Shown piece by piece: positions 1 to 5,532 of a stretch of DNA of 6,545 nucleotides. The notes beneath the pieces are model-generated. The model did no database searches. It was not told the origin of the DNA and worked only from the letters and a program-made list of their open reading frames with translations. A program made the translations under genes and the position numbers. This DNA comes from Nitrosarchaeum sp. (GTDB lineage: Archaea; Thermoproteota; Nitrososphaeria; Nitrososphaerales; Nitrosopumilaceae). The stretch's first letter is position 1; each line of letters begins with the position of its first letter. The stretch spans positions 1 to 6,545 of the forward strand of contig JACRND010000059.1 in the NCBI GenBank assembly GCA_016234975.1, in the 5' to 3' direction.

Positions 1-1728
1 AAGAAAAATGGATTTGACATCATTCATGTCAGGCGAAATTCAAGAAAAGGCTACAAGGCTGGCGCGCTAAAATATGCAATGAAGTTTACAAATACAGAGT
101 TTGTCGCAATATTTGATGCAGACTTTATTCCGCCAACGTGGTTTTTAAAAAGAGCAATACCATACTTTTCAAAATCAAACATAGGTCTTGTTCAGTGTAG
201 ATGGGGACACGTAAATGAAAACTATTCTTCCATAACACAGGCCCAAGCCCTAAGCCTTGACTTTCATTTTCTAATAGAGCAGCAGGCAAAGAGCAACTCG
301 CACATTTTTATGAACTTTAATGGTACTGCTGGAATTTGGAAATGTGCTTGTATAGAAGATGCTGGTGGATGGCATACTGCTACACTTGTTGAAGATCTTG
401 ATCTAAGCTACAGGGCTCAAATGAAAGGATGGAAATGTGTTTTTTTGCCTGATATTGTAGTTGATGCTGAACTTCCAGTTCAAATGAATGCAGCTAAAAG
501 ACAACAATTTCGTTGGGCAAAAGGCTCCATCCAATGTGCAATTAAATTATTGGCAGACATTGCAATCAAACGTAAAGTTGCAGTAGAAGCAAAAATTCAA
601 GCATTTGTCCAACTAACACGTCATATTGTTTATCCATTGATGTTGATACAATTTCTTGCATTGCCTGTTCTTTTAGCCTCGGACATGAATCTCTATTTAG
701 TCAGTTTTATTCCTGCATTGACTATTGCTACATATCTTGCTATGGGTCCTGGGGCATACATTGTGATCATTCAAAGTATGTATCATAAATCTTGGAAATC
801 AAAAGCAAAAATTTTGCCTGCATTACTTGTTTACAATGCAGGAATGTCTGTAAATAACAGCGTAGCTGTCTTTGATGCTATTTTTGGAAAGAAAAATGAA
901 TTTCTGAGAACTCCGAAATATGGGATTGTTAACAGAGAAGATAATTGGAGAGATAAAGCATACAATTTACCTTTTACAAAGACCACCTTGCTTGAGATCT
1001 TTTTTGGTATTTATGGACTAATGGGAATTCTGATTTCAATATTTTCCAATAATCCTGTCTTTGCACCTATTATTGGATTGCAAACTGTTGGCTTTTTTTA
1101 TATCTCTTACATGAGCCTCTCTCATACAAGATTTAAAAGAATTAAATCACGCAATGTTCCTGTTTTAACCAAGATAGAAAAAATGGCAAAAAGGACCTAT
1201 CAACTTGCAATGATTGGCGTGGTTGCAATTATTATTTTTGGAGGATTTATGGCAATCAGTGGATATCGTTCTGATGTTTACCCTCTTGATAGAATACGTG
1301 GAAATTTGGATGGCATAATTGGTTCTGCTGATCCTGTTGCAATTAAAACTCATTTGATTGCAATTAAACAAGATTTGACAATTGTCATGGAAAAATTACC
1401 TGAAAGCAAAAACCCTGTTTGGATATTTCCTACCGAATCTACAAACTTTCTTCGAATAGAACATGCCGTTGATAATATGCTTGTAAATGTTGAAACTATT
1501 TCTGGAGTCTCAGAAGACAGTGCTGCATTTCAGACGGGTATGACCAACATCGGTGAACGATCTTTGGCACTACGTCAAAACATTATGGATGCTACTCCGT
1601 ACATGTTTGTCAGTGTATCTAATATTGTATTCAGTACAATGTGGATAGCTGCCATTTTAGGAATATTTGCAGCTCTAAAACGAAAGAAAGATCAACTAAC
1701 TGCATTTGATGAAGCAACCGGCGTTTAG
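1..1728 (+). CDS. Family 2 processive glycosyltransferase (cellulose/mannan synthase-like), 5' end missing
   Basis: The reading frame is open from base 1, so the Met codon at 79 is internal; the 26 preceding codons contain the GT2-like stretch RRNSRKGYKAGAL. 575 residues are visible. Seen in order (window residue numbers): DAD at 39-41 (nucleotide-sugar/metal site), RWGHVNENYS near 67-76, NGTAG near 107, VEDLD near 130-134 (catalytic ED), and QQFRW at 168-172 (QxxRW motif). Together these define inverting, processive GT2 enzymes; the spacing and wording most resemble glucomannan/cellulose synthase-like proteins. Membrane helices follow at about 208-228, 231-258, 330-348 and 354-371. The protein would sit in the cytoplasmic membrane, polymerise a beta-linked sugar from a nucleotide sugar and probably export it; sugar and polymer are unknown. 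A further helix (about 402-420), a roughly 110-residue probably extracytoplasmic segment and a final helix (about 534-558) form an unusual C-terminal extension. The TAG stop overlaps the convergent neighbour by 4 bases. Confidence 0.9.
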   Translation, partial: KKNGFDIIHVRRNSRKGYKAGALKYAMKFTNTEFVAIFDADFIPPTWFLKRAIPYFSKSNIGLVQCRWGHVNENYSSITQAQALSLDFHFLIEQQAKSNSHIFMNFNGTAGIWKCACIEDAGGWHTATLVEDLDLSYRAQMKGWKCVFLPDIVVDAELPVQMNAAKRQQFRWAKGSIQCAIKLLADIAIKRKVAVEAKIQAFVQLTRHIVYPLMLIQFLALPVLLASDMNLYLVSFIPALTIATYLAMGPGAYIVIIQSMYHKSWKSKAKILPALLVYNAGMSVNNSVAVFDAIFGKKNEFLRTPKYGIVNREDNWRDKAYNLPFTKTTLLEIFFGIYGLMGILISIFSNNPVFAPIIGLQTVGFFYISYMSLSHTRFKRIKSRNVPVLTKIEKMAKRTYQLAMIGVVAIIIFGGFMAISGYRSDVYPLDRIRGNLDGIIGSADPVAIKTHLIAIKQDLTIVMEKLPESKNPVWIFPTESTNFLRIEHAVDNMLVNVETISGVSEDSAAFQTGMTNIGERSLALRQNIMDATPYMFVSVSNIVFSTMWIAAILGIFAALKRKKDQLTAFDEATGV

Positions 1729-3248
1729 GAAATATTCAGTTCATTTCGTATTTCATCCACAGCTCTAATACCGTAAATATCTCTAATTTGTTGAATTCTG
1801 ATTGATTCTTTTAGTAAATCTTTACCAATTGTATTTATTAAAATTGCAAATATGTCGCTAAATCTGATCTCCCACTTGTCTGCACAGTCCAAAATTTTAC
1901 TGATTGCCCATTGTCTGACTTCACGTGGTAGTGGAATTTTCTCTCCTGCTTCTATTGATAACTTATCAAATAAATTCACAATCTCTGCTGTTTGTGATGC
2001 CATGTTTTCAAGATCTTTTACATCGCCATATTTTGATTCTGAATGCATTCTAATATTTGATTGATATTCTGATAGCTTTAACAATGCCATCATTTCTTTT
2101 GATGATTCTTTGGATATCTTATTTGTGGCACTTTTGACTGATTGCATTTCTTCAAATATTTTATCTGATTTTCTGTGAAATTCTGTAGTAGACGCATCTT
2201 GCCTTTTTAAAATATCTGAAACAGAAGAAATTTCTTGTTCTATGTTATCTGTCTTCTCAAAAACATTCTTTTTGAAATTTGAAAAATCCTCTTGGACTGA
2301 TTTTAACCCCTCTCCTACAAATGCCGTAGAATCTGCTCTATGTGCTAATGAGTTTATTTCAGTTTCAATTTTATCGATTTTTCCAGAAATTCCTTTGATT
2401 GAATTCATACTCAAATTTGATGCAGAATCTGCATTTGCGGCAATTGTGGCAAACTGCTGCTTTAGCCCTTCAATAACTCCTCCTAAAGAATCAATTTTTG
2501 ATGCTTTTCCAGCAACTGCATCAATTGCAATTTTAATTGCATCAAGTTCTAATTTTAGTTTTGATGCTGAATTTACCTCATCTTTGATCTTTCCAAGTTC
2601 CTGATTTAAGCTAGAAATTACCTGAGAACTCACTTCGATATTGTCTGTTTTTTTAATTATTCCTTCAACACTATTTTTCAGATTGTCAATTTCCTTACCT
2701 ATGTCTAAAAATGAATCTGTCTTTCCAGATACTTTTCTAAGATCATCTCTTACTTCGTCAATTCTTTGTGCTATTTTTATTATCATTTGTGAATTATTTC
2801 TCATAGAATTCATGCTATCTTCTACTTGCTGTGATAATTCCTGAGTTTTTGGAGATGATTTTTGTAACTCGTTTATTTTGTTTACTTCTTCCTGAAGTCT
2901 CTCAGTCTGTTCATTAATTTTTGCAACCAAATTTGATTGGGTTCTTACATGATTTAATCCTGCATACAGTTTCTGTGTGTCATCTTCTAAAATATCTATT
3001 TGTTTTGATTGTTTCTGTATGTTTTCTAATGTCAAAGTTAACGTGTCGATCATCTCTTTCATAGAAACAAGAACTTTTTGATTGTCACCAAAAATCTTTG
3101 ACATTGCTTTGATTTCTTTCTGTAATGCCTTACTGGAGTCTGTCACTGATGCTACTTTCTTTAATATTGCGGTAGGCGTAGGTTCACGTTTTATGATTTT
3201 TTTTGTTTTATCTGAAACTTTGTCTGTCTTTGTTTCTTTGATAGCCAT
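1725..3248 (-). CDS. Long coiled-coil protein of unknown function
   Basis: This encodes 507 residues from the ATG at 3248 (MAIKETKTDK). A TTG four codons upstream (3260) is possible, but a TATA-like TTTTTTATC centred 28 bases before the ATG favours a leaderless start there. Residues 1-30 are Lys/Thr rich and likely disordered. About 35-390 is nearly continuous alpha helix rich in Lys, Glu, Gln, Ser and Asn, with hydrophobic residues at 3-4 spacing, i.e. a long coiled coil with no signal peptide or membrane helix. The last 70 or so residues (about 435-507, after a GEKIPLP turn) form a distinct, more hydrophobic helical domain with Trp447 and Trp459. No nucleotide-binding motif is visible, so it is not an SMC or Rad50 ATPase. 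A cytoplasmic scaffold or chromosome/cell-organisation role is conceivable but unsupported. Its stop overlaps the glycosyltransferase stop by 4 bases; the zinc microprotein gene lies 61 bases upstream on the same strand. Confidence 0.85.
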   Translation of the reverse strand: MAIKETKTDKVSDKTKKIIKREPTPTAILKKVASVTDSSKALQKEIKAMSKIFGDNQKVLVSMKEMIDTLTLTLENIQKQSKQIDILEDDTQKLYAGLNHVRTQSNLVAKINEQTERLQEEVNKINELQKSSPKTQELSQQVEDSMNSMRNNSQMIIKIAQRIDEVRDDLRKVSGKTDSFLDIGKEIDNLKNSVEGIIKKTDNIEVSSQVISSLNQELGKIKDEVNSASKLKLELDAIKIAIDAVAGKASKIDSLGGVIEGLKQQFATIAANADSASNLSMNSIKGISGKIDKIETEINSLAHRADSTAFVGEGLKSVQEDFSNFKKNVFEKTDNIEQEISSVSDILKRQDASTTEFHRKSDKIFEEMQSVKSATNKISKESSKEMMALLKLSEYQSNIRMHSESKYGDVKDLENMASQTAEIVNLFDKLSIEAGEKIPLPREVRQWAISKILDCADKWEIRFSDIFAILINTIGKDLLKESIRIQQIRDIYGIRAVDEIRNELNIS

Positions 3249-3271
3249 ATCTATTAGCAATAAAATATGAT

Positions 3272-3280
3272 GATAAAAAA
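3272..3280 (-). promoter_or_regulatory. TATA-like box for the coiled-coil gene
   Basis: Read on the minus strand this is TTTTTTATC, centred 28 bases upstream of the ATG at 3248. That fits an archaeal TATA box directing a leaderless transcript. It supports the ATG over the upstream TTG at 3260. The surroundings are AT-rich, so the exact box is uncertain. Confidence 0.45.
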
Positions 3281-3287
3281 GTTAGGT

Positions 3288-3303
3288 GTAAAATAAAAAA
3301 TGT
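3288..3303 (-). terminator. T-rich tract after the zinc microprotein gene
   Basis: On the minus strand, the bases just after the microprotein stop read CATTTTTTATTTTA. Archaeal transcripts often end at such T tracts without a hairpin. It lies between the microprotein stop and the TATA-like box of the coiled-coil gene, suggesting separate transcripts. Confidence 0.35.
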
Positions 3304-3309
3304 AAAGAG

Positions 3310-3417
3310 TTACTTGTTGACAACTTCTGGCTCGTGAAGTAACTCATGAAAGGTCTTTTCAGCTAGTCCGTTTGCCGTGTCGATGAAACCTCTAGGACAA
3401 TATTCACATTGAATCAT
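3310..3417 (-). CDS. 35-residue CxxC...HxxxH zinc-finger-like microprotein
   Basis: A short minus-strand frame runs from ATG (3415-3417) to TAA (3310-3312). It opens MIQCEYCPRGF and continues with GLAEKTFHELLHEPE. Cys4, Cys7, His24 and His28 give C-x2-C-x16-H-x3-H, close to a classical C2H2 finger (usually x12 between the pairs), with Phe11 and Leu18/Leu26/Leu27 as possible core residues. One zinc ion and a single beta-beta-alpha-like fold are likely; binding to DNA, RNA or a protein partner cannot be told apart. Supporting expression, a TATA-like box lies about 29 bases upstream and a T tract follows the stop. Part of a 25-base palindrome abuts the start codon, suggesting tight control. Short Cys/His microproteins of this style are common in ammonia-oxidising archaea (recalled, not searched). 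It is well below usual ORF length cutoffs. Confidence 0.75.
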   Translation of the reverse strand: MIQCEYCPRGFIDTANGLAEKTFHELLHEPEVVNK

Positions 3418-3442
3418 ATAGTACGGTATGGTACCGTACTAT
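3418..3442. promoter_or_regulatory. Perfect palindrome, probable operator of the zinc microprotein gene
   Basis: The arms ATAGTACGGTA (3418-3428) and TACCGTACTAT (3432-3442) are perfect 11-base inverted copies around TGG. The element fills the space between the TATA-like box and the ATG at 3417, where archaeal repressors often block RNA polymerase recruitment. With a leaderless transcript it would hardly be transcribed, so a DNA operator is more likely than an RNA hairpin. The binding protein is unknown; autoregulation by the microprotein is only a guess. Confidence 0.6.
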
Positions 3443-3451
3443 TAATATTTA
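3441..3451 (-). promoter_or_regulatory. TATA-like box of the zinc microprotein gene
   Basis: The minus strand reads TAAATATTAAT, centred about 29 bases upstream of the microprotein ATG. This is close to the archaeal TATA consensus and at the spacing expected for a leaderless mRNA. Its edge overlaps the palindrome. Confidence 0.55.
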
Positions 3452-3469
3452 GGTAATTGTGACGTTACC
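3452..3469. repeat. Short inverted repeat GGTAA-n8-TTACC
   Basis: GGTAA (3452-3456) and TTACC (3465-3469) are inverted copies immediately upstream of the TATA-like box. They share the GGTA/TACC core of the nearby large palindrome, so they could be a second binding site or an activator site. Five-base arms alone are weak evidence. Confidence 0.3.
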
Positions 3470-3473
3470 AATT

Positions 3474-3539
3474 ATGCAGTCAGATACCCCAGGTCATTTC
3501 TCTACACTATTTTCAGCTGACCTACTCATCATTCTGCAT
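3474..3539 (-). ncRNA. Candidate box C/D guide sRNA (66 nt)
   Basis: Read 5' to 3' on the minus strand: stem ATGCAG (3539-3534), one A, box C ATGATGA (3532-3526, perfect RUGAUGA), 9-nt guide GTAGGTCAG, box D' CTGA (3516-3513), a degenerate C' (GTGTAGA at 3507-3501, or GAAATGA at 3500-3494), a guide ending GACCTGGGGTAT, box D CTGA (3483-3480), stem CTGCAT (3479-3474). The 6-bp terminal stem joins boxes C and D with exactly the 3-nt loop of a kink-turn that L7Ae binds. Such RNAs direct 2'-O-methylation by fibrillarin/Nop5 at the target base paired to the fifth nucleotide upstream of D or D'. The D-side complement would be AUACCCCAGGUC. The C-to-D' guide is shorter than the usual 12 or so, and the C' box is poor. 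The RNA lies 56 bases upstream of the zinc microprotein start on the same strand. Confidence 0.65.
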
Positions 3540-3648
3540 TTAGATTAATGATAACTAGGCATAAAGAGGTTCAAACCATGATAAATTCACATAAAAGTTA
3601 TGTTGAATTAAAAAATTTATTTTCGTTTATTGGACTTATGCGCAATTG

Positions 3649-3656
3649 TTTTTAAA
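3649..3656 (+). promoter_or_regulatory. TATA-like box of the antiporter operon
   Basis: TTTTTAAA is centred about 25 bases upstream of the GTG at 3677 and lies inside a small inverted repeat, TTGTTT-TT-AAACAA (3646-3659). Its position favours a leaderless start at GTG 3677; the TTG at 3662 is only about 10 bases away, too close for this box. Confidence 0.4.
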
Positions 3657-3676
3657 CAAATTTGTTAAATGATGCC

Positions 3677-4012
3677 GTGGATAACACCGTACTTCAGATT
3701 GATCCATCTGGAATTCATACTGTTTTGAATCAGATTATGGCTGGTTTTATTGATCAGATTGCTCATATTCCTCATACTTCGTTTGTTACTGATTTAGCTT
3801 TTATCATGATTATTGGTGCAATTGTGACTCTTGCCTTTTTTAAAATCAAACAACCTTTGATCATTGGATATCTTTTTGCAGGTATGTTGTTAGGACCTCT
3901 GTCTCCTCTTTGGTCTTGGATTCTTCCTCTGGGGAGTCATCCTTCTGATCTGTTGGACGGTGTAGGAATTTTATCTGGGTGTTATCTTGCTTCTTTTTGT
4001 AATCGGCATTGA
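3677..4012 (+). CDS. Cation:proton antiporter (CPA2/Kef-type), N-terminal fragment before a frameshift
   Basis: This is the first part of a broken antiporter gene, 111 residues if started at GTG 3677 (VDNTVLQIDP); a TTG at 3662 in the same frame would add five. A membrane helix (FVTDLAFIMIIGAIVTLAFF) is followed by GYLFAGMLLGP, the typical second-helix motif of the Na+/H+ exchanger and Kef family. At DGVGIL the frame should run into the third helix, but after base 3974 it continues out of register for a dozen codons to TGA at 4010-4012. The expected continuation, LGVILLLFVIGIEF, is present in the next frame from 3975. The fragment alone could not form a transporter. The lesion could be a strain mutation or an assembly error. 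Confidence 0.75.
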   Translation: MDNTVLQIDPSGIHTVLNQIMAGFIDQIAHIPHTSFVTDLAFIMIIGAIVTLAFFKIKQPLIIGYLFAGMLLGPLSPLWSWILPLGSHPSDLLDGVGILSGCYLASFCNRH

Positions 4013-4967
4013 ATTTCCTTACGCAAAAATCAAAAGTATTGGAAGACTAGCAATTGGTGTGGGTACCATTGGTCTATTTACAACATTAGGTGCAGTTTTC
4101 TATGCTGCAAGTTCATTAGGATTAAATTCTATGGATTCTTTATTTATTGCCGCAGCACTTTCAATTTCTAGTACTGCCGTCATTGCAAAAATTTTAGAAG
4201 AGATGGGACGAATAAAAAGAGAATCAACAATCCTTGTATTGGGAATATTGATTGTAGAAGATGTAATTGCTGTCATTTTAATTTCGTCATTACAATCGAT
4301 TGCTTTAGTTGGAACCGTATCTGTAGAATCTATTTTGATTATAGTTATTGTTGCAGCAGGCTTGATTGTTGGTACATTTACCATTGGAACAAGAATCATT
4401 ACACCCTTAATTGATAGAGTTGCTGCATCTGAACATCATGAAATTTTACTATTGAGTGTTCTTGGAGTGTGTTTTGGCTATGCGTTATTGGCAAATATTG
4501 TTGGGTTGTCTGTTGCTATAGGGGCATTTCTTGCAGGAGTTCTCGTTGCTGAATCTAAATCATCTGAAGTTTCTAAACTCTTGGCAAGTCCAATTAAAGA
4601 CATGTTTGTAGCTATTTTCTTTATATCGGTTGGTGCCCTGATGGATGTATCACAACTTCAAAATTATGTCATCATATCTATTGTACTAATTGTGGTTGCA
4701 ATTAGCATGAAGTTTATGGGTAATCTGTTTGGCAACTTTTTATTCCGTCAAAAACGTGACAAAGCCATTCGTTCTGCATTTACATTATCTGCTCCAAGAG
4801 GTGAATTTTCAATTGTTATAATAAAAACTGGGGTTGATATTGGTGCTGTAAGTGCATTTTTGTTCCCATTAATAGGTGTGATTTCTATTGTCACTGCATT
4901 TCTTTCACCATTTATGATAAAAGCAAGTGACAAAGTGGTTCCAATGTTAGAAAAGAAAAATGTCTGA
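3987..4967 (+). CDS. Cation:proton antiporter (CPA2/Kef-type), C-terminal fragment after the frameshift
   Basis: Family homology in this frame begins at 3975 (LGVILLLFVIGIEF), before the first usable start (TTG at 3987, inside a helix), so the stretch is a displaced continuation rather than a gene with its own start. Seen (numbered from 3987): SSTAV at 61-65, as in the unwound helix of these antiporters; GILIVED with Glu91-Asp92 at the ion/proton site; GLSVAIGAFLAG about 173-184; PIKDMFVAIFFISVGALMD about 202-220; RGEFS at 271-275. About ten hydrophobic helices follow one another. The intact protein, about 430 residues, would exchange a monovalent cation (Na+ or K+, not decidable) for H+ across the cytoplasmic membrane. 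No C-terminal TrkA/RCK domain is present. The stop overlaps the next gene by 8 bases, suggesting coupled translation. Confidence 0.8.
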   Translation: MLLFVIGIEFPYAKIKSIGRLAIGVGTIGLFTTLGAVFYAASSLGLNSMDSLFIAAALSISSTAVIAKILEEMGRIKRESTILVLGILIVEDVIAVILISSLQSIALVGTVSVESILIIVIVAAGLIVGTFTIGTRIITPLIDRVAASEHHEILLLSVLGVCFGYALLANIVGLSVAIGAFLAGVLVAESKSSEVSKLLASPIKDMFVAIFFISVGALMDVSQLQNYVIISIVLIVVAISMKFMGNLFGNFLFRQKRDKAIRSAFTLSAPRGEFSIVIIKTGVDIGAVSAFLFPLIGVISIVTAFLSPFMIKASDKVVPMLEKKNV

Positions 4968-5271
4968 TGAACTCAAAAAACTATCTGAACAAGTCCATGA
5001 TGGTGTGACCACATTTGATTTTGATGGTAAGGATATTCCTTGTATAATTTTAGATGAAAGAAAATATGATGAAATAATATCTAAAGTTGCTGGAAAATCA
5101 CTTGCGATTAACACTGATCTTAACATATTACAAGATGGATTAGGTCATGTTTTTGTGGAAATTATTTTAACATTTTCTCAAGGTGGAATTGTTGAAAAAC
5201 TGCTAATCAACGCGAATAAGGATCTATTCTTTTTTCAATCTCTCGCAAAAACTTCAATGCTTGCACTTTAA
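4960..5271 (+). CDS. Conserved-looking hypothetical protein, apparently truncated by an in-frame stop
   Basis: The ATG at 4960 lies inside the end of the antiporter gene (8-base overlap), so the two were probably translated together. The 103 residues (MSDELKKLSEQ...) look like a small soluble alpha/beta protein without membrane helices, Cys pairs or known motifs; I do not recognise the family. It ends at TAA 5269-5271 after LAKTSMLAL. The same frame then stays open with convincing protein sequence (next entry), which suggests the ancestral product was about 143 residues and that one codon, for example TCA, TTA, CAA or GAA, mutated to TAA. Its placement suggests an accessory role to the antiporter, but that is only context. 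Confidence 0.7.
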   Translation: MSDELKKLSEQVHDGVTTFDFDGKDIPCIILDERKYDEIISKVAGKSLAINTDLNILQDGLGHVFVEIILTFSQGGIVEKLLINANKDLFFFQSLAKTSMLAL

Positions 5272-5391
5272 TCACCGAAATCTCATTATGGAAAAGATAA
5301 TGTCTTTATGATTCAGTTACCTAGACCTGAAAAAGCTGAAAACGCATTAGAGATTATCGAACGTGGGTTGGTACAAAATAATCAAAAATAA
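5272..5391 (+). pseudogene. Detached in-frame C-terminal tail of the preceding gene
   Basis: Directly after the TAA at 5269-5271, the same frame reads SPKSHYGKDNVFMIQLPRP, then an amphipathic helix (EKAENALEIIERGL) and ends QNNQK-TAA at 5389-5391. Composition and codon use match genuine coding sequence, and no frame change is needed to join it to the upstream part. It would be translated only by read-through, or by reinitiation at the ATG at about 5308. The final stop lies one base before the encoded CCA end of the convergent tRNA, so the original gene fitted exactly into this space. Confidence 0.65.
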
Positions 5392-5392
5392 A
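5382..5392 (-). terminator. T-rich tract downstream of tRNA-Gly
   Basis: Just past the tRNA 3' end, the minus strand reads TTTATTTTTGA. Such a short T run can end archaeal tRNA transcription. It lies within the tail of the convergent broken gene. Confidence 0.35.
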
Positions 5393-5469
5393 TGGTGCAG
5401 TTACCGGGATTTGAACCCGGGTCACGAACTTGGCAAGCTCGAATATTAACCAAACTGTACTATAACTGC
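5393..5469 (-). tRNA. tRNA-Gly (anticodon GCC), CCA encoded
   Basis: On the minus strand the acceptor arms GCAGTTA and TAACTGC pair perfectly, followed by discriminator A and a genome-encoded CCA (5393-5395). The anticodon stem CGAGC/GTTCG encloses the seven-base loop TTGCCAA, so the anticodon is GCC (glycine, reading GGC and GGU). The T arm is CCGGG-TTCAAAT-CCCGG. The D arm (GTAC...ATAT, with GG in the loop) has a weak C-A pair. There is no intron and the variable loop is four bases. The mature part without CCA is 5396-5469, 74 nt. Confidence 0.95.
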
Positions 5470-5493
5470 AACAATCCTAAGGAGTGAATTTGG

Positions 5494-5501
5494 ATATTAA
5501 A
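5494..5501 (-). promoter_or_regulatory. TATA box of tRNA-Gly
   Basis: The minus strand reads TTTAATAT, centred about 28 bases upstream of the tRNA 5' end at 5469, the usual archaeal spacing. It lies 3 bases from the oppositely oriented box of the next gene. Confidence 0.5.
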
Positions 5502-5504
5502 CTG

Positions 5505-5512
5505 TTTTTAAC
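5505..5512 (+). promoter_or_regulatory. TATA-like box of the 87-residue protein gene
   Basis: TTTTTAAC is centred about 25 bases before the ATG at 5533, fitting a leaderless transcript. Because it sits back to back with the tRNA box, the two divergent promoters may compete for TBP and TFB. Confidence 0.45.
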
Positions 5513-5532
5513 TATTACATCCAAGATGAACT

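Noticed and set aside
1165..1371. Minus-strand 68-codon frame inside the glycosyltransferase gene
   Set aside because: It is Asn/Cys/His-rich low-quality sequence antisense to a well-supported domain; a shadow.
2242..2604. Plus-strand 120-codon frame (and others at 1852-2064, 2641-2844, 3082-3270) opposite the coiled-coil gene
   Set aside because: They mirror the Ser/Lys/Glu-rich minus-strand gene, are Ser/Phe-rich without recognisable features and have no separate promoter support; they are antisense shadows.
3474..3548. Plus-strand 24-codon frame starting ATGCAGTCAG
   Set aside because: It is very short, has no promoter and is better explained as the antisense of the box C/D RNA; the ATG is part of the terminal stem.
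3568..3578. GGTTCAAACC resembling a tRNA T-loop
   Set aside because: No five-base T stem or acceptor arm can be formed around it, so it is not a tRNA or an obvious tRNA remnant.
4100..4399. Minus-strand frames at 4100-4399 and 4748-4933 inside the antiporter
   Set aside because: They are complementary to clear membrane helices of the antiporter and have no independent support.
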